Source: Imbricaverruca yamaguchii
Lineage: Eukaryota; Arthropoda; Thecostraca; Neoverrucidae
Direction of reading: 5' to 3'
Length of the DNA: 64,000 nt
NCBI GenBank assembly: GCA_034440575.1
Contig: JAOTOL010001341.1
Location: 385,501-449,500, forward strand
The translations under genes were made by a program, and so were the position numbers. The notes under the pieces were generated by a model that was given only the letters and a program-made list of their open reading frames with translations, did no database searches and had not been told where the DNA came from. Positions 52,635 through 63,100 of the stretch are shown in pieces (within the stretch, counting starts at the first letter, position 1; the number at the start of each line of letters is the position of its first letter).

Positions 52635-52940
52635 TTGCAACTCACTTCGCTTCATCGTATGGGAAAGCAGGTCGCATCTGTCGTTGAGAGCATGGGGAGT
52701 GTGGTGGGGAACATATTTGGCGCTCATCGGCAGCTGGACCATCGAAACGCTGAGTACGAGCTTATGATACGCTGGAACGGGCCGGATGTTCATCATGCTG
52801 AGGCCTTAATACAGGCAGTACAACGTAAATTTAATAACAACTTCATCAGGCAGTCAGTTGACATCAGGACAGAGCTACAGGGCACTGTGATCAGACGCCA
52901 CAATTCAAAAGTGTGCCACAGATCAGCTGTCTTCCAATAA
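52635..52940 (+). CDS. Unrecognised open frame (RWNGPDVHHAEALIQ motif)
   Basis: 101 residues following the LINE copy 8 relic. The first few (LHRMGKQV) still fit the LINE. After that, a segment with ELMIRWNGPDVHHAEAL and a basic, Asn-rich end is not LINE-like. Family not recognised. It may be an exon or a transposon scrap. Confidence 0.3.
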   Translation: MQLTSLHRMGKQVASVVESMGSVVGNIFGAHRQLDHRNAEYELMIRWNGPDVHHAEALIQAVQRKFNNNFIRQSVDIRTELQGTVIRRHNSKVCHRSAVFQ

Positions 52941-53189
52941 GAGTTCCAGGCGTGTGCGTGCGTGGGTGCAAGGAAGTGACCAAGCTTGCGTCGGGGTTTG
53001 GAAGTTTGTGCTAGTTAGTTCTTGCGAATATCACCGTCAAAAATGTCATCCGTGTTCTTTTGGTCCAGTTTCACAGCGCATCTGTGACTATTTGAAGAAG
53101 CTAACGTTCCAGTTAAATGTACGCGAGCAGTTCTTCTCTGTTCCCAATTGCCGATCAAGCCATGCATCGATCCAATCCGAGCCAGGACA
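52941..53189. other. No gene seen
   Basis: Spacer before the inverted SINE pair, ending in AT-rich sequence. Confidence 0.35.
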
Positions 53190-53376
53190 AATAATAATCA
53201 TTAATAATTATTTGTTATTTAACTCCTATAGTTATTTCGCGTCGGCATATGTGATGCCGTGTCCGCGCCACGAAGGGAGAAGCTCATCGGTCGGCAGCGC
53301 GGGTCGGACCCACGACCTTTGCCGTGTGAGACAGACGCATTTACCAACTGATCTATCCTTCCCCCGAGGTAAGCCG
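53190..53376 (-). mobile_element. tRNA-derived SINE, reverse strand
   Basis: On the minus strand: GGAAGGATAGATCAGTTGG (A box), GTGGGTCCGACCC (B box), then a body with GCCGACGCGAAATAAC and an AT-rich tail (AATAATTATT). Same family as 53407-53586 but inverted. Confidence 0.78.
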
Positions 53377-53406
53377 ATGGAGCCAGTCAGTTACGACCGC
53401 CTGTTT

Positions 53407-53586
53407 GCGGGGGAAGGATAGCTCAGTTGGTTAGAGCGTCTGTCTCACATAACAAGGGTTCGAGCCGCTCTGTCGACCAATGGAGTTCTCCACTCGCGGG
53501 CACGTCGTTATAGTTGCCGACGCGAAGTAACCATAGCAGTCGAAAGCGTCGTTAAATGACACAATAATAATAATTATTATTATTAT
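53407..53586 (+). mobile_element. tRNA-derived SINE with 8-bp target duplication
   Basis: A box TAGCTCAGTTGGTTAGAGCG, B box GGTTCGAGCCG, body, then a 3' stem CGACGC..GCGTCG and an (AAT)n/(ATT)n tail. CGCCTGTT flanks both ends (53399-53406 and 53587-53594). It lies about 30 bases from an inverted copy, so the pair could form a long hairpin. Confidence 0.82.
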
Positions 53587-53594
53587 CGCCTGTT

Positions 53595-54415
53595 AGCTCC
53601 GCTGCCGACTGGTTAGCCTATTAGCGCACTTAGTTTTAACTCGTTGGTTGTTGAGACCAACAACGAAGTTGGTGCTGAGTTTGACACCATGTAGCGGCTC
53701 GTGTTTCATGAATTCGCAAATATAAAGATACGGTTTGCAGCATGTTTTGTCTTTTTCTCCCGAAATGCGGGCGGAAGAGATCAGTTCTCCACGGTGATAA
53801 AAACGTTTTTTGCCTCAAATAAAAACCCTACAAAAATTCTCCAAAACATGGAACTAAAGTGGGCTGAAACAAAGAACTTCACGGGACACTATCTTTGGAG
53901 TGGTGGAAAAGGTATGGGGAAAAATTTCGTTCGTGGAATTTGCGACCATTTTTTCATCTCTGCCTGTATGTTTCTCAGTTGTTGGAGGCCAATTTCAGCT
54001 GATCTTTCTGCTGGCATATACTTTCCACAGGGACACGGGTTACATGGGTGCAAACAGCAACCCTGAACAGGGGTGTTGTTTCATATATTTTTAACCGGTC
54101 TCTGTCATGACATTTTTGTTCGCCAATCCCCCCTAAAGAAACCCCTGGCTGCACCACTGCCTGATTATGCCATTGAAGCGTAGCAAGCCTGTGCATCATC
54201 CAAATTTGTCCCATTCCCGACACAAATTATAGGTGCGCTATTGGTCTGCAACGTAAGCATACCTATTACATGCAAGGACCATTGCGCACCACACGAGATG
54301 CCCCACACGTCTGTGAACTGTTGAATACTATTTCTTTAACGGCTGCCGCAGGCTCGAACAGTATTATCGCTGCCATCAGAGTAAGCTCTTCTGGACCAAC
54401 TGGCTGCCGCAACTG
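53595..54415. other. No gene seen
   Basis: Contains a 121-codon frame (53701-54066) without a recognised domain. No other signal. Confidence 0.4.
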
Positions 54416-54535
54416 AAAGATGATCATGATTTTGCACTTATCAAAATTAAATTTAATTTGCCATTTTTCGGACCACTTCACAAACTCGTCTAAGTCTTTC
54501 TGCAGCAAGATTCTGCAGATAATCTGTAGCAAGAT
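54416..54535 (-). pseudogene. Short CR1 RT fragment, reverse strand
   Basis: Minus-strand translation LLQKDLDEFVKWSEKWQIKF, then NFDKCKIM matches the CR1 ORF2 at about 62350-62430. About 120 bases only. Confidence 0.8.
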
Positions 54536-54682
54536 ACATATTAGACCGACTGTTCATAGCCATTTGATAGCTAGGTACCTATTTTATGTTAGCTGAAAAG
54601 TGACTATTTGGGCCACATCAATTTGTGCTGTTTTTGGCATAGTTTTCCCATTGTCTTACTGATAATAGTATGTATATGTAGG

Positions 54683-54910
54683 TAGGGATGGAAAAAAGCT
54701 GGCTTAAATTCAATTTATGGCAGCCAGTGGCTTTTATTAATTTAAGCTGGTTTAAACTGGCTTTTATTATTTAAGCCATCTTAAATTCACGACACTTCTA
54801 AGTCCCACACTATAAGGCTCACAAACCATGGGTGCATTGACAGTGTTGGTATTCAGCACAATACAAATGTAAAATACCAACCACCAGGTGGCTTAAATTT
54901 GCCATCCCTA
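54683..54910. mobile_element. hAT-like MITE, 228 bp, with 8-bp target duplication
   Basis: Ends TAGGGATGG and CCATCCCTA are perfect 9-bp inverted termini. TATGTAGG flanks both sides (54675-54682 and 54911-54918). An 8-bp duplication and short T/CAGGG-type termini are characteristic of hAT elements. The interior has repeated GGCTTAAA and a TTTAAACTGGCTT palindrome. No coding capacity. Confidence 0.85.
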
Positions 54911-54940
54911 TATGTAGGTAGGTACCTACCTACCTATATT

Positions 54941-55128
54941 TAGGGATGGAAAAAAGCTGGCTTAAATTGAATTTATGCCAGCCAGTGGTTTTTATTAATT
55001 TAAGCCAGTTTAAACTGGCTTTTATTATTTAGGACGGCTTAAATTCAGGACACTTCTAAGGCCTTGCATTATTAAGGCTCACAAACCATGGGTGCATTGA
55101 CAGTGTTGCAAACCATGGGTGCATTGAC
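54941..55128. mobile_element. Second copy of the hAT-like MITE, 3' truncated
   Basis: Starts TAGGGATGGAAAAAAGCTGG and is about 90% identical to 54683-54850, but lacks the right terminus. It ends in a short tandem duplication of AAACCATGGGTGCATTGA (55081-55098 and 55109-55126). Confidence 0.8.
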
Positions 55129-55769
55129 GACGCCGAATTGCCGAAAAGGAAATTGGCGGCAAGATATTCTGTATAAAGGTAATCGACGCAATTTGTTCTA
55201 GGTCCAGGAAATCACAACCTTTTCGAGCTATCAGTACCCCCTTTGGGTTAGGCCAACCTCGCGATTACCCCGTATCAAATTCAGAATGCCTCATAACCAA
55301 AGTTCATTTTCAAGGTTGAGAACATGTAGTATTTCCTGCTGATATATGTTCACAGGTTTTTGGCAAATGTACCCAGTACTCTCCATACTCGAGGTTTGAC
55401 GAAACCCCGCTATAACCCCACCCCCACCCCTCCACAAGCCAGCGCATTACCCCAGGTTCGGAACCCCTGTTCCGGGTCATGTAGCATAATGTTATCGTTT
55501 GCACAAAAGGTGACAACCGCCAAAGCCTATTCCGGATTTGGACGACAACCACGAAACCATTTTTTTAGCCCTGCAACCAGCCCATCCATTTGTTCCAATC
55601 ACTTTCCCTCTGATGATTATGATCCTAGGCACGGATGCAGCTGAAAATAATGTCAGTGTCAACACCTGTCTTCTCTGGTGTCATTCCATGAATTAGCATG
55701 CCTATCAGATCCGTATGGTATGGAGTGTTGCATCACGCTTGTCTGGAATGCTAGCTACATTTTGGAGCA
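55129..55769. other. No gene seen
   Basis: No coding or repeat structure recognised. Confidence 0.4.
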
Positions 55770-56550
55770 TCTTAGACATCAAGACACAAAAGACCAGTGT
55801 GACTATGAGCCACCAGGGCCCTTCTTGGTTGCACTCTGAACATTCAACCAGTTGCCCACCAAATCCGTCGATCAGCTCTCCCTGGAATACTGAAAATCAA
55901 GCTCTCTATTCTTTTAATAATTGCCTATGGTGTTTTTAATGATGTTCAATGTGCTGCTACTGACAATGGTTTTTGGCATCTGGTTCCAGTGTTCTATTAC
56001 CCTGTTGGTGAAGAAAGACTGTCTTAACCTTGTCCTGCTGTAGTTAACTTTAATTTTGAATTGATGACCTTCAAGTGCATCATTTCTGTTAGATTCAAAT
56101 ATTTAGCTAATATATCCATCCTCCTGACCATGAACAAATTTAAAGACCTCAATGAGTGCTCGTCTCAACTTTCTATATCTTTGTGAAAATATGTTCAATT
56201 TCTTCAATCTTTCCTCATATGCCAGGTTGCTTATGTCATTAACCATTTTTGTAGCCATGTTTTGTACTCTCTAGAAGCGAACAATCTTTTTCGTAACTAG
56301 GAGCCAAAGCTTGGACACAGTATTCCAAATGTGACCTGACATGCACAGTAATGCTTCCTGATGACTTCCTCACTTATGTATGATGCATTCCTATATATTG
56401 CCCCAAGCATTCTCAGTGCCTTCTTCCTGGATTCTTTCGTCTGTTCTGATGGTCCAATTTTGTGTTCAGAATAACACCAAAAAGTCCTGCTGAGTCACCG
56501 ATACAACTTGGCCACCGACATCAAATATGGAGCCTTCATATGCTGCTTGC
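55770..56550 (-). mobile_element. CR1 3' end fragment, reverse strand
   Basis: The matching region runs from the 3' tail (degenerate TTATGTCT-like) through GAGCCACCAGGGCCCTTCTT to the RT thumb, ending near ATATGGAGCCTTCATATGC. It corresponds to about 62455-63220 of the + copy but with more differences and frame breaks, so it is older. Confidence 0.82.
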
Positions 56551-56564
56551 CTTATCTTCATATC

Positions 56565-57004
56565 TTATCTTTGTATAGCTAAATAAAGAACCAGCTCAAT
56601 TAGTTTCATGCCACTTCTATTCACATGAATTTTAACACGACCATCATAAGCAAACTGGGACTGGAGCAGGACGGCCTTGCCGTCGTTACCGGCTTCGTCG
56701 CCTACAAAATGAGGCGTCAATACATCGCTTGGCTGTACGACGTCTAAAACACCGGAGGCGCTCCTGGCCGTTGTGTCCAGCCCTTGGTTAATCACCATCG
56801 GTCGCGGCGGGCGCTGCATGCCACATAGAGGACGATGCCAAACCAGTTCAATTCTGATGCCTGCTTCATCATAGACTCAACCTGCACAGGCGACACCAGC
56901 ATCGTGAGACCCGGGGTGGGCGTCATTAGTAGCCGGCAGCCGAAGCTAGGAGTGTGGCTAGTTGTGTGAGACGGAGGCTGACTCGAGTTAGGCTGCATGT
57001 GCAC
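56565..57004 (-). other. Two overlapping unrecognised frames
   Basis: Minus strand 57004-56792 (70 codons, with GCRLLMTPTPGLTMLVSPVQ) and 56819-56565 (84 codons, with GLDTTARSASGVLDV and DGRVKIHVNRSG) adjoin in different frames. Composition is protein-like, but no family is recognised. It could be a frame-shifted exon or pseudogene. Confidence 0.3.
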
Positions 57005-57122
57005 ATTGGCTGGTTGCGCAAGAACCCTGCTCGGCAGACCGCAGGGGCAGGCATCTAGGCAGATCCGCCATCATGTCACCAGGCAGCGATAGGATGTCCA
57101 ACCTCACACTTCCGGCCATGTG

Positions 57123-57407
57123 TCACCCTCTCTTCTGTTTGTCGTGTAGTGTCGCTCGGTTCTGCCCTTTGTAGCCGTGTTTGTTGTTGCCACCGTGACC
57201 AGGGGCGGACTGGCGGCGCCTCCTGTGTTGCCCGTTCTGGCGGCACTTTGCATTGGTTTCATGCCGCCCGATCCTGCCGTTTTGTTGACGTGTTTTGCTG
57301 CTGCCGCTGTGTCCAGGGGCAGACAAGCTGCGCCCGTCCTCGCAGCACTTGACACTGCTACCGGCTCTGGTACTGCTATGAAACAGGTGTGACGTATGCC
57401 ATTTCAT
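57123..57407. repeat. GC-rich segment with an internal imperfect duplication
   Basis: About 57186-57255 and 57295-57352 share GTGACCAGGGGCGGAC/GTGTCCAGGGGCAGAC and GCGCC..CGTTCT/CGTCCT..GCAGCACTT. All frames are partly open because of composition. No function assigned. Confidence 0.4.
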
Positions 57408-58513
57408 TGTTGCTCATGAGGCCTATGATCATTGGTTTGAAACGATATGCAAAGTCTCTGCTCCACGAACTTCGATTGTGATCCTTCATTCATGCTCTGA
57501 ATCGGAAACAGCACATAAGCCGACTAGGTCGACTACGCGGACGTGTAGGAGTGTTTTGAATCATCCAGATCTAGTTCTGAACGCATTGTTAGGGAATGCC
57601 GCCAATACATGCCTGACCGCTTTTAGCACCCCATGTCTGACCGCTTTCCAGACCACCCGCCGAATGTAACCTCCGAACTAGAGTGAAATTTTACATACTT
57701 TTGGGATGGGTCAACCCTCGCTTCCGACTGGCGTGAGCCCACCTCCCCCAATATATAGGCCTTCCTGTTACCTCCAGGCATTGCTCTCCCAAATAGTTTT
57801 CTGGAAGTTCACCCATGTTACTGAGCTGGTACGGAGGTTCACAGATGCCCCATAAAAGGAATGTCTTCCTCTCACATGCTCCCTATGGTCCTGTCGATCT
57901 TAAAAAAAGAAACGATTGACCCTTTCCTTGCCTCCTATATCAGGGGCACTGCCGCATATAGAGGGGTTAAAATGCCTTTCGGTCAATTAATTTTGGCATG
58001 CAGCACCATAAGCCCAATGCTAAATTTGAGGTACATTAAGGGACTCGACCCCCTCCCCATCTTATTCCATCATGGCGATGACCACACTTCAGATACGTCC
58101 TTACTGCATTTCGCCGCGGTAAGATGCCACACTGCCATATTTGACCTGTCCTACCTCGCTTTGTACGTTCTTCCGGATATAATATGTGTATAAAAGGTAT
58201 TGGAGATCTCTTCCGGGACTATGACGCTCTAAGTTTTGCACCTGCACCTATTAAATCCTCATTTTATCTCACGTACTATGCATACGCTGTGTATATTCGA
58301 CAGCACGTTAGCGGCTTGACGCGTATTAAGTGGTACCCCTGATGACGTCATATAAGGACCTGCGCAGAAAGCGGTGCAGTAGGGATGACGCCACCTCGTA
58401 TATATCGCCTAGGTTGACGGTGTGAAGCTGGGGGCTACGCGCGGTATGTATGGTGTATACTAATTATTTACCAATTACCAACCAATTGCCTATTCCAAAT
58501 GTGGCCTGACATT
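57408..58513. other. No gene seen
   Basis: One small CR1-like scrap (ATTCCAAATGTGGCCTGAC, about 58492-58510) abuts the + strand CR1. Nothing else is supported. Confidence 0.4.
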
Positions 58514-59115
58514 GCTGTGTGACTGTTCATTTTTCTGTCTAGCCATAAGAGATATCAAAGGGATATTTATATAGTTGTCTACTTGTGAGGAAGACAATTA
58601 GATTAGACATCTTGTTTAGTTATTTAATTTATTTAAAAAAACAAAACAAAACAAAAAAACAAACAATTGTTTAATAGTTTCTGCTTTTCTTGAGGCACTC
58701 AGATATTTAACTGACAGTATAGGAGGTAGCGCTTTATAGTGAATGATAGTTAGCTTTTTTGTCGGTTGTTTAGCAAGTGTGTTTGGTGTTGAAGTTTAAG
58801 ATAGTTTAATTAGTAGTACGTTGGGGGTATTCATAAGTGCTGTGTGACTGTTCATTTTTCTGTCTAGCCATAAGTGATATCAAAGGGATATTTATATAGT
58901 TGTCTACTTGTGTGGAAGACAATTCGATTAGACATCTTGTTTAGTTATTTAATTTATTTAAAAAGAAAAAAAAACAAAAGACAAACAAAACAATTGTTTA
59001 ATAGTTTCTGCTTTTCTTGAGGTACTCAGATATTTAACTAACAGTATAGGACGTAGCGATTTATAGTGAATGATAGTTAGCCTTTTTGTCGGTTGTTTAG
59101 CAAGTTAATTTAGCA
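58514..59115 (+). promoter_or_regulatory. Two tandem ~326-bp 5' UTR monomers of CR1
   Basis: Both units start GCTGTGTGACTGTTCATTTT and share TATTTATATAGTTGTCTACT, an A-rich tract and TTGTCGGTTGTTTAGCAAGT. They are about 95% alike by eye. The first runs 326 bases, the second ends near 59115 and leads into ORF1. Tandem monomers of this kind act as promoters in some mammalian L1 families; that role is inferred here. Confidence 0.75.
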
Positions 59116-59159
59116 AGTTAATTTGAATCTAAATCTAGGCATAAGCTGCAGCGTTTAGG

Positions 59160-60114
59160 ATGGTTTCGACCAGGATGCAGGCACTAGAGGAAGAAATTAG
59201 GACCCTTAAGGCAGAGGTTTCCAACCTCAAGGCTGCCCTTGTTGCACAGGGTAGGCAAGATAAGGCAACAAGGGGTCAATCCGTAGCAGGGACATCATAT
59301 GCCCAGGTGGTCGCAGGCCACCAGGTAGCTGAGGTTTCCCTACTGTGGAGGTGGCTGGGATCTCTCAAGAGGGGAGTGTTAATAGTGTTAATAGTGAACA
59401 GAAGAGGGGTAGTTCTGGTAGGTCACAGGAGGGGAAGTGGCATGAGGTCAGGGGGTGGAGGATTTGGAGACGCGAACCTAAGGAAAGGGTCAGTGAGTGG
59501 CAGGTGGCAGGTGGTAGGAGCGGGAGGAAGTGTAGCCGACCGGCCCAGCGGGCAGGCATAGTAACAGCAAATATGTTCCAGGCATTAGATGACTGCCCCC
59601 AGGATAGCAGTAGTAAGGAGTCAGTGCTGGTCATAGGAGACTCTCGTGTGCGTCATTTAGAGCGGGTATTTTGTAAAGGTAGGAGGGACAGGAGGTGCAT
59701 CACCAGGCCTGGTGCCAAGGTGAAGGACCTGGTAACTGCGGTGGCACAGGTCACCAGTGATCACCAGTTTAACACAGTCATAGTGCATGTAGGGGTAAAT
59801 AACATAGGTCATACTAGGAGCGAGGAGCTTCTGCGGGAGTACAGGGCCCTTCTGGCCACCCTGAAGGGTACCAATAGAGTGCTTGTAACAGGAATTTTGC
59901 CTAGGGCTAGAGCCTCCCTGAGTGGAGCTCTAGGGCACTGGCAGCTAACACCAGGGTAGGAAAGCTCTGCCAGGAGCTAGGTTTTACATTTGTAGACGAG
60001 TGGAGCAGGTTTTATGCATCGTGGAACCTCTATCAGAAGGATGGCCTGCATTTTTCTGAGAAGGGGGTCCATGTGTTAGGCAAAGTATATGAGCATGTCC
60101 TTCAGGGAAACTAG
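59160..60114 (+). pseudogene. CR1 ORF1 (coiled coil plus SGNH esterase), frame-broken
   Basis: Starts MVSTRMQALEEEIRTLKAEV, a short coiled coil. A frame change at about 59320-59340 leads to a basic linker and VLVIGDSRVRHL (GDS catalytic serine block), then VIVHVGVNNIGH. A second frame change near 59920 is a one-base loss in a C-run: CCTCCCTGAG here against CCTCCCCTGAG in the reverse-strand copy. The end has DGLHFSEKGVHVLG (Asp and His) and stops at TAG 60112-60114. An esterase-like domain in CR1 ORF1 is established knowledge. Confidence 0.82.
60105..60111 (+). promoter_or_regulatory. Candidate -1 ribosomal frameshift site GGGAAAC
   Basis: In the ORF1 frame the end reads CAG GGA AAC TAG, so G GGA AAC fits X XXY YYZ. 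Slipping back one base gives GGG AAA CTA GGA and continues without a stop into ORF2. Downstream lies G-rich GGGGTGGGGAGGG. The same site occurs at 16340-16346 in the reverse-strand CR1. Confidence 0.6.
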
Positions 60115-60122
60115 GAAATGGG

Positions 60123-63100
60123 GTGGGGAGGGATGAAATTGCATTGCCAACTCAGGAATATTCCAATAGTGTCAGCCAAGGCAATAGAACCTCAAAGTCT
60201 GCAAATAGGGACAGCAGCAACTCAAGGGGACAGAGTTATAGTTCATCTAGTGATAAAAGAATTCCTCAATATGAAAAAGCCAAAGGTGGTTATGGAGCAT
60301 TTGTTAAGTGTATGATGTTTAATGCTCAGAGTATCCGTTCCAAATTTGATGAGTTCAAGTGTTATGTTGCTGAGGAGGAACCGGATTTTGTTTGCATTAC
60401 GGAGGCATGGGTCAGTGAAGGATATTTTGGAGATAACTTACAGGACTATGAGATCCAGGGATACAATATGTTTTCGTGCAATAGGGGTCCAGCAATGAAA
60501 GGGGGTGGTGTAATGCTCTATGTGAATAGCTTATTCAGTTCTCAAAAAGTAGCAGGTGGGGATAAAAATGTGTCTGTGGAGTCCATTTGGCTTGATGTCA
60601 CTGTGGGAAAAGGCAACAGCAATACTCTTAGGATAGGAGCTTTCTACCGATCAGGAACCCTGCCACATTCTCAGCAACTGGAGCTTGACAAGGTGATTTG
60701 TGAGGAAATCAGTAGAAACTTTAAGAGGAAGTGCCTTATTCTCGGTGACTTTAATCTAAAAGGTTATGAAAATGCTGGTGTTGGCTCCCCATCATGCAAA
60801 ATGTTCAGGAAATGCCTTGAAGAGGACCTGTTCTTACACCAGTTTGTATCGGAACCTACCAGGCATGGTTCATTCTTGGACCTTGTATTCTCGGATTTAA
60901 GTGACTTGGTTCAAGACTTGACTGTAGGCGAAACTCTGGGAAAAAGTGACCATAACATAGTTAGATTCAAGGCACATGTAGGGGAAACTATCAAGGATAA
61001 TTTGGTAAAGGTTCCAAATTTCAACAAAGCAGACTTTAACGGCATGAGAGCGGCTTTAAGTGCCATCAGATGGGAAGAAGAATTCTCCAATTTAAATGCC
61101 TGTGAAATGTGGGAAAAGTTCAAATCTTACTTAAAGGAAACTCAGATTAGACATGTCCCCCAAAAGCAAAGACGCAAAAGAAGGGTAGGAAAGCCAGCAT
61201 GGCTTACACCAGACGTGATAAAAGCAATTAGGGCTAAGAAAACTGCATTTAGAGTTTTTAAAGAAGCCTCAAATGTCATTAATCTAAAGGCGTATCGAAA
61301 AGCTAGAGACACTGTGAAGCAAAAAACCAGAGCAGCAAAGCGAGCAAAGGAACTGGATTTAGCTAGAAACTGTAATGGGGACAGTAAAAAGTTCTTTAGT
61401 TTCTACAAGCTGAGTAAAGTTTCTAACACAATTGGTCCACTGGAAGTAAACGGAACTACATTGGGTGAGGATAGTGAGATGGTTGAGGAGCTGAGCAAGC
61501 AGTTCAAATCAGTGTTTACATTGGAAGATATGACCAATCTGCCAACCGTACACCATAGTTCAGATACATGGGATCTGACAAATGATGTTGATTTCATTGG
61601 TAGTGATGTTGTTTACAATCATATGAGGAAAATAAAGCCAAATAAGGCAGCAGGACCTGATGACATTTATGCTAGGGTGTTGCGGGAAACTGAAAAGGAA
61701 CTGGCATTTCCACTTAGTATAATATTTTGTAGATCAGTTTCACATAATGAAATTCCAACCGATTGGAAAAGGGCAAATGTAGTTCCTATTTTCAAGAAAG
61801 GAGAAAGAGGGAAAGTTGAAAACTATAGGCCAATAAGTCTCACATCCCTAGTCTGCAAGGTACTCGAATCAATTATCAAGGATAGAATAGTTAGTTATCT
61901 GGAAGGTAGCAGATTGATTCAAGATACTCAACATGGATTTAGAAAAGGACGATCATGTCTCACAAACCTCTTGGACTTTTTGAACTTCGCCACAGAACAA
62001 TTTGATCAGGGAAATCAGGTTGATGTAGCATATCTTGACTTTAGTAAGGCCTTTGACAAGGTACCCCATAAACGGTTAATGATACAGCTTCAGTCCCATG
62101 GTATTGCAGGTAGCATCTTAAAATGGATAGAGTTGTGGCTTTCAGATAGACAGCAAAGAGTGATGCTAAATGGTACAAAGTCATCATGGCAAAATGTTCT
62201 TAGTGGAGTCCCCCAGGGGTCAGTACTAGGGCCATTACTGTTCATTATATTTGTAAATAACATTGAAAGTGGCCTAAGCAGTAAAGTTTTGAAATTTGCA
62301 GATGATTTGAAGGTCTTTAGGGCAATAACAGGTCAGGATGAGCATATCTCGCTGCAAAAAGACTTAGATGAACTTGTGAAGTGGTCCGAAGAATGGCAAA
62401 TGAAATTTAACTTTGATAAGTGCAAAATCATGCATGTAGGTAAGCAGCATATGAAGGCTCCATACTTGATGGGTGGCCAAGTGCTATCAGTGACTCAACA
62501 GGAGAAGGATTTAGGTGTTATTCTAAACACAAAATTGGGGGCATCAGAACAGACCAAGGAAGCCAGGAAGAAGGCACTGAGAATGCTCGGGGCAATAAAT
62601 AGGAATGTATCATACAGAAGTGAGGAAGTGATCAGGAAGCTTTACTGTGCATACGTCAGGCCACATTTGGAATACTGCATCCAAGCTTGGTCTCCTAGCT
62701 ATGAAAAAGATTGTTGGCTTTTAGAGAGAGTACAAAAGAGGGCTACAAAAATGGTTAATGGCATAAGCAACCTGGCATATGAGGAAAGATTGAAGAAATT
62801 GAATATGTTTTCACTTAGATATAGAAGGCTGAGAGGAGATCTCATCGAGGTCTTTAAATTTGTCAATGGTCTGGAGAGGGGATACCTTGGGGAAATGTTT
62901 GAATTTAACAGAAATGATGCAATTAGAGGTCATAAATTCAAAATTAAAATTAACCACAGCAGAACAAGGTTAAGGCAAACTTTCTTCACCAACAGGATAG
63001 CGGAACACTGGAACCAGCTGCCAGAAAACATCGTCAGTAGCAGAACATTGAACATCTTTAAAAACAGCATAGACAATCATTATAAGAATAGAGGGCTTGC

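Noticed and set aside
54683..55128. Simple tandem repeat explaining both MITE copies
   Set aside because: The first copy has its own termini and an 8-bp duplication, and the second starts at the same terminus, so these are separate insertions of one element.
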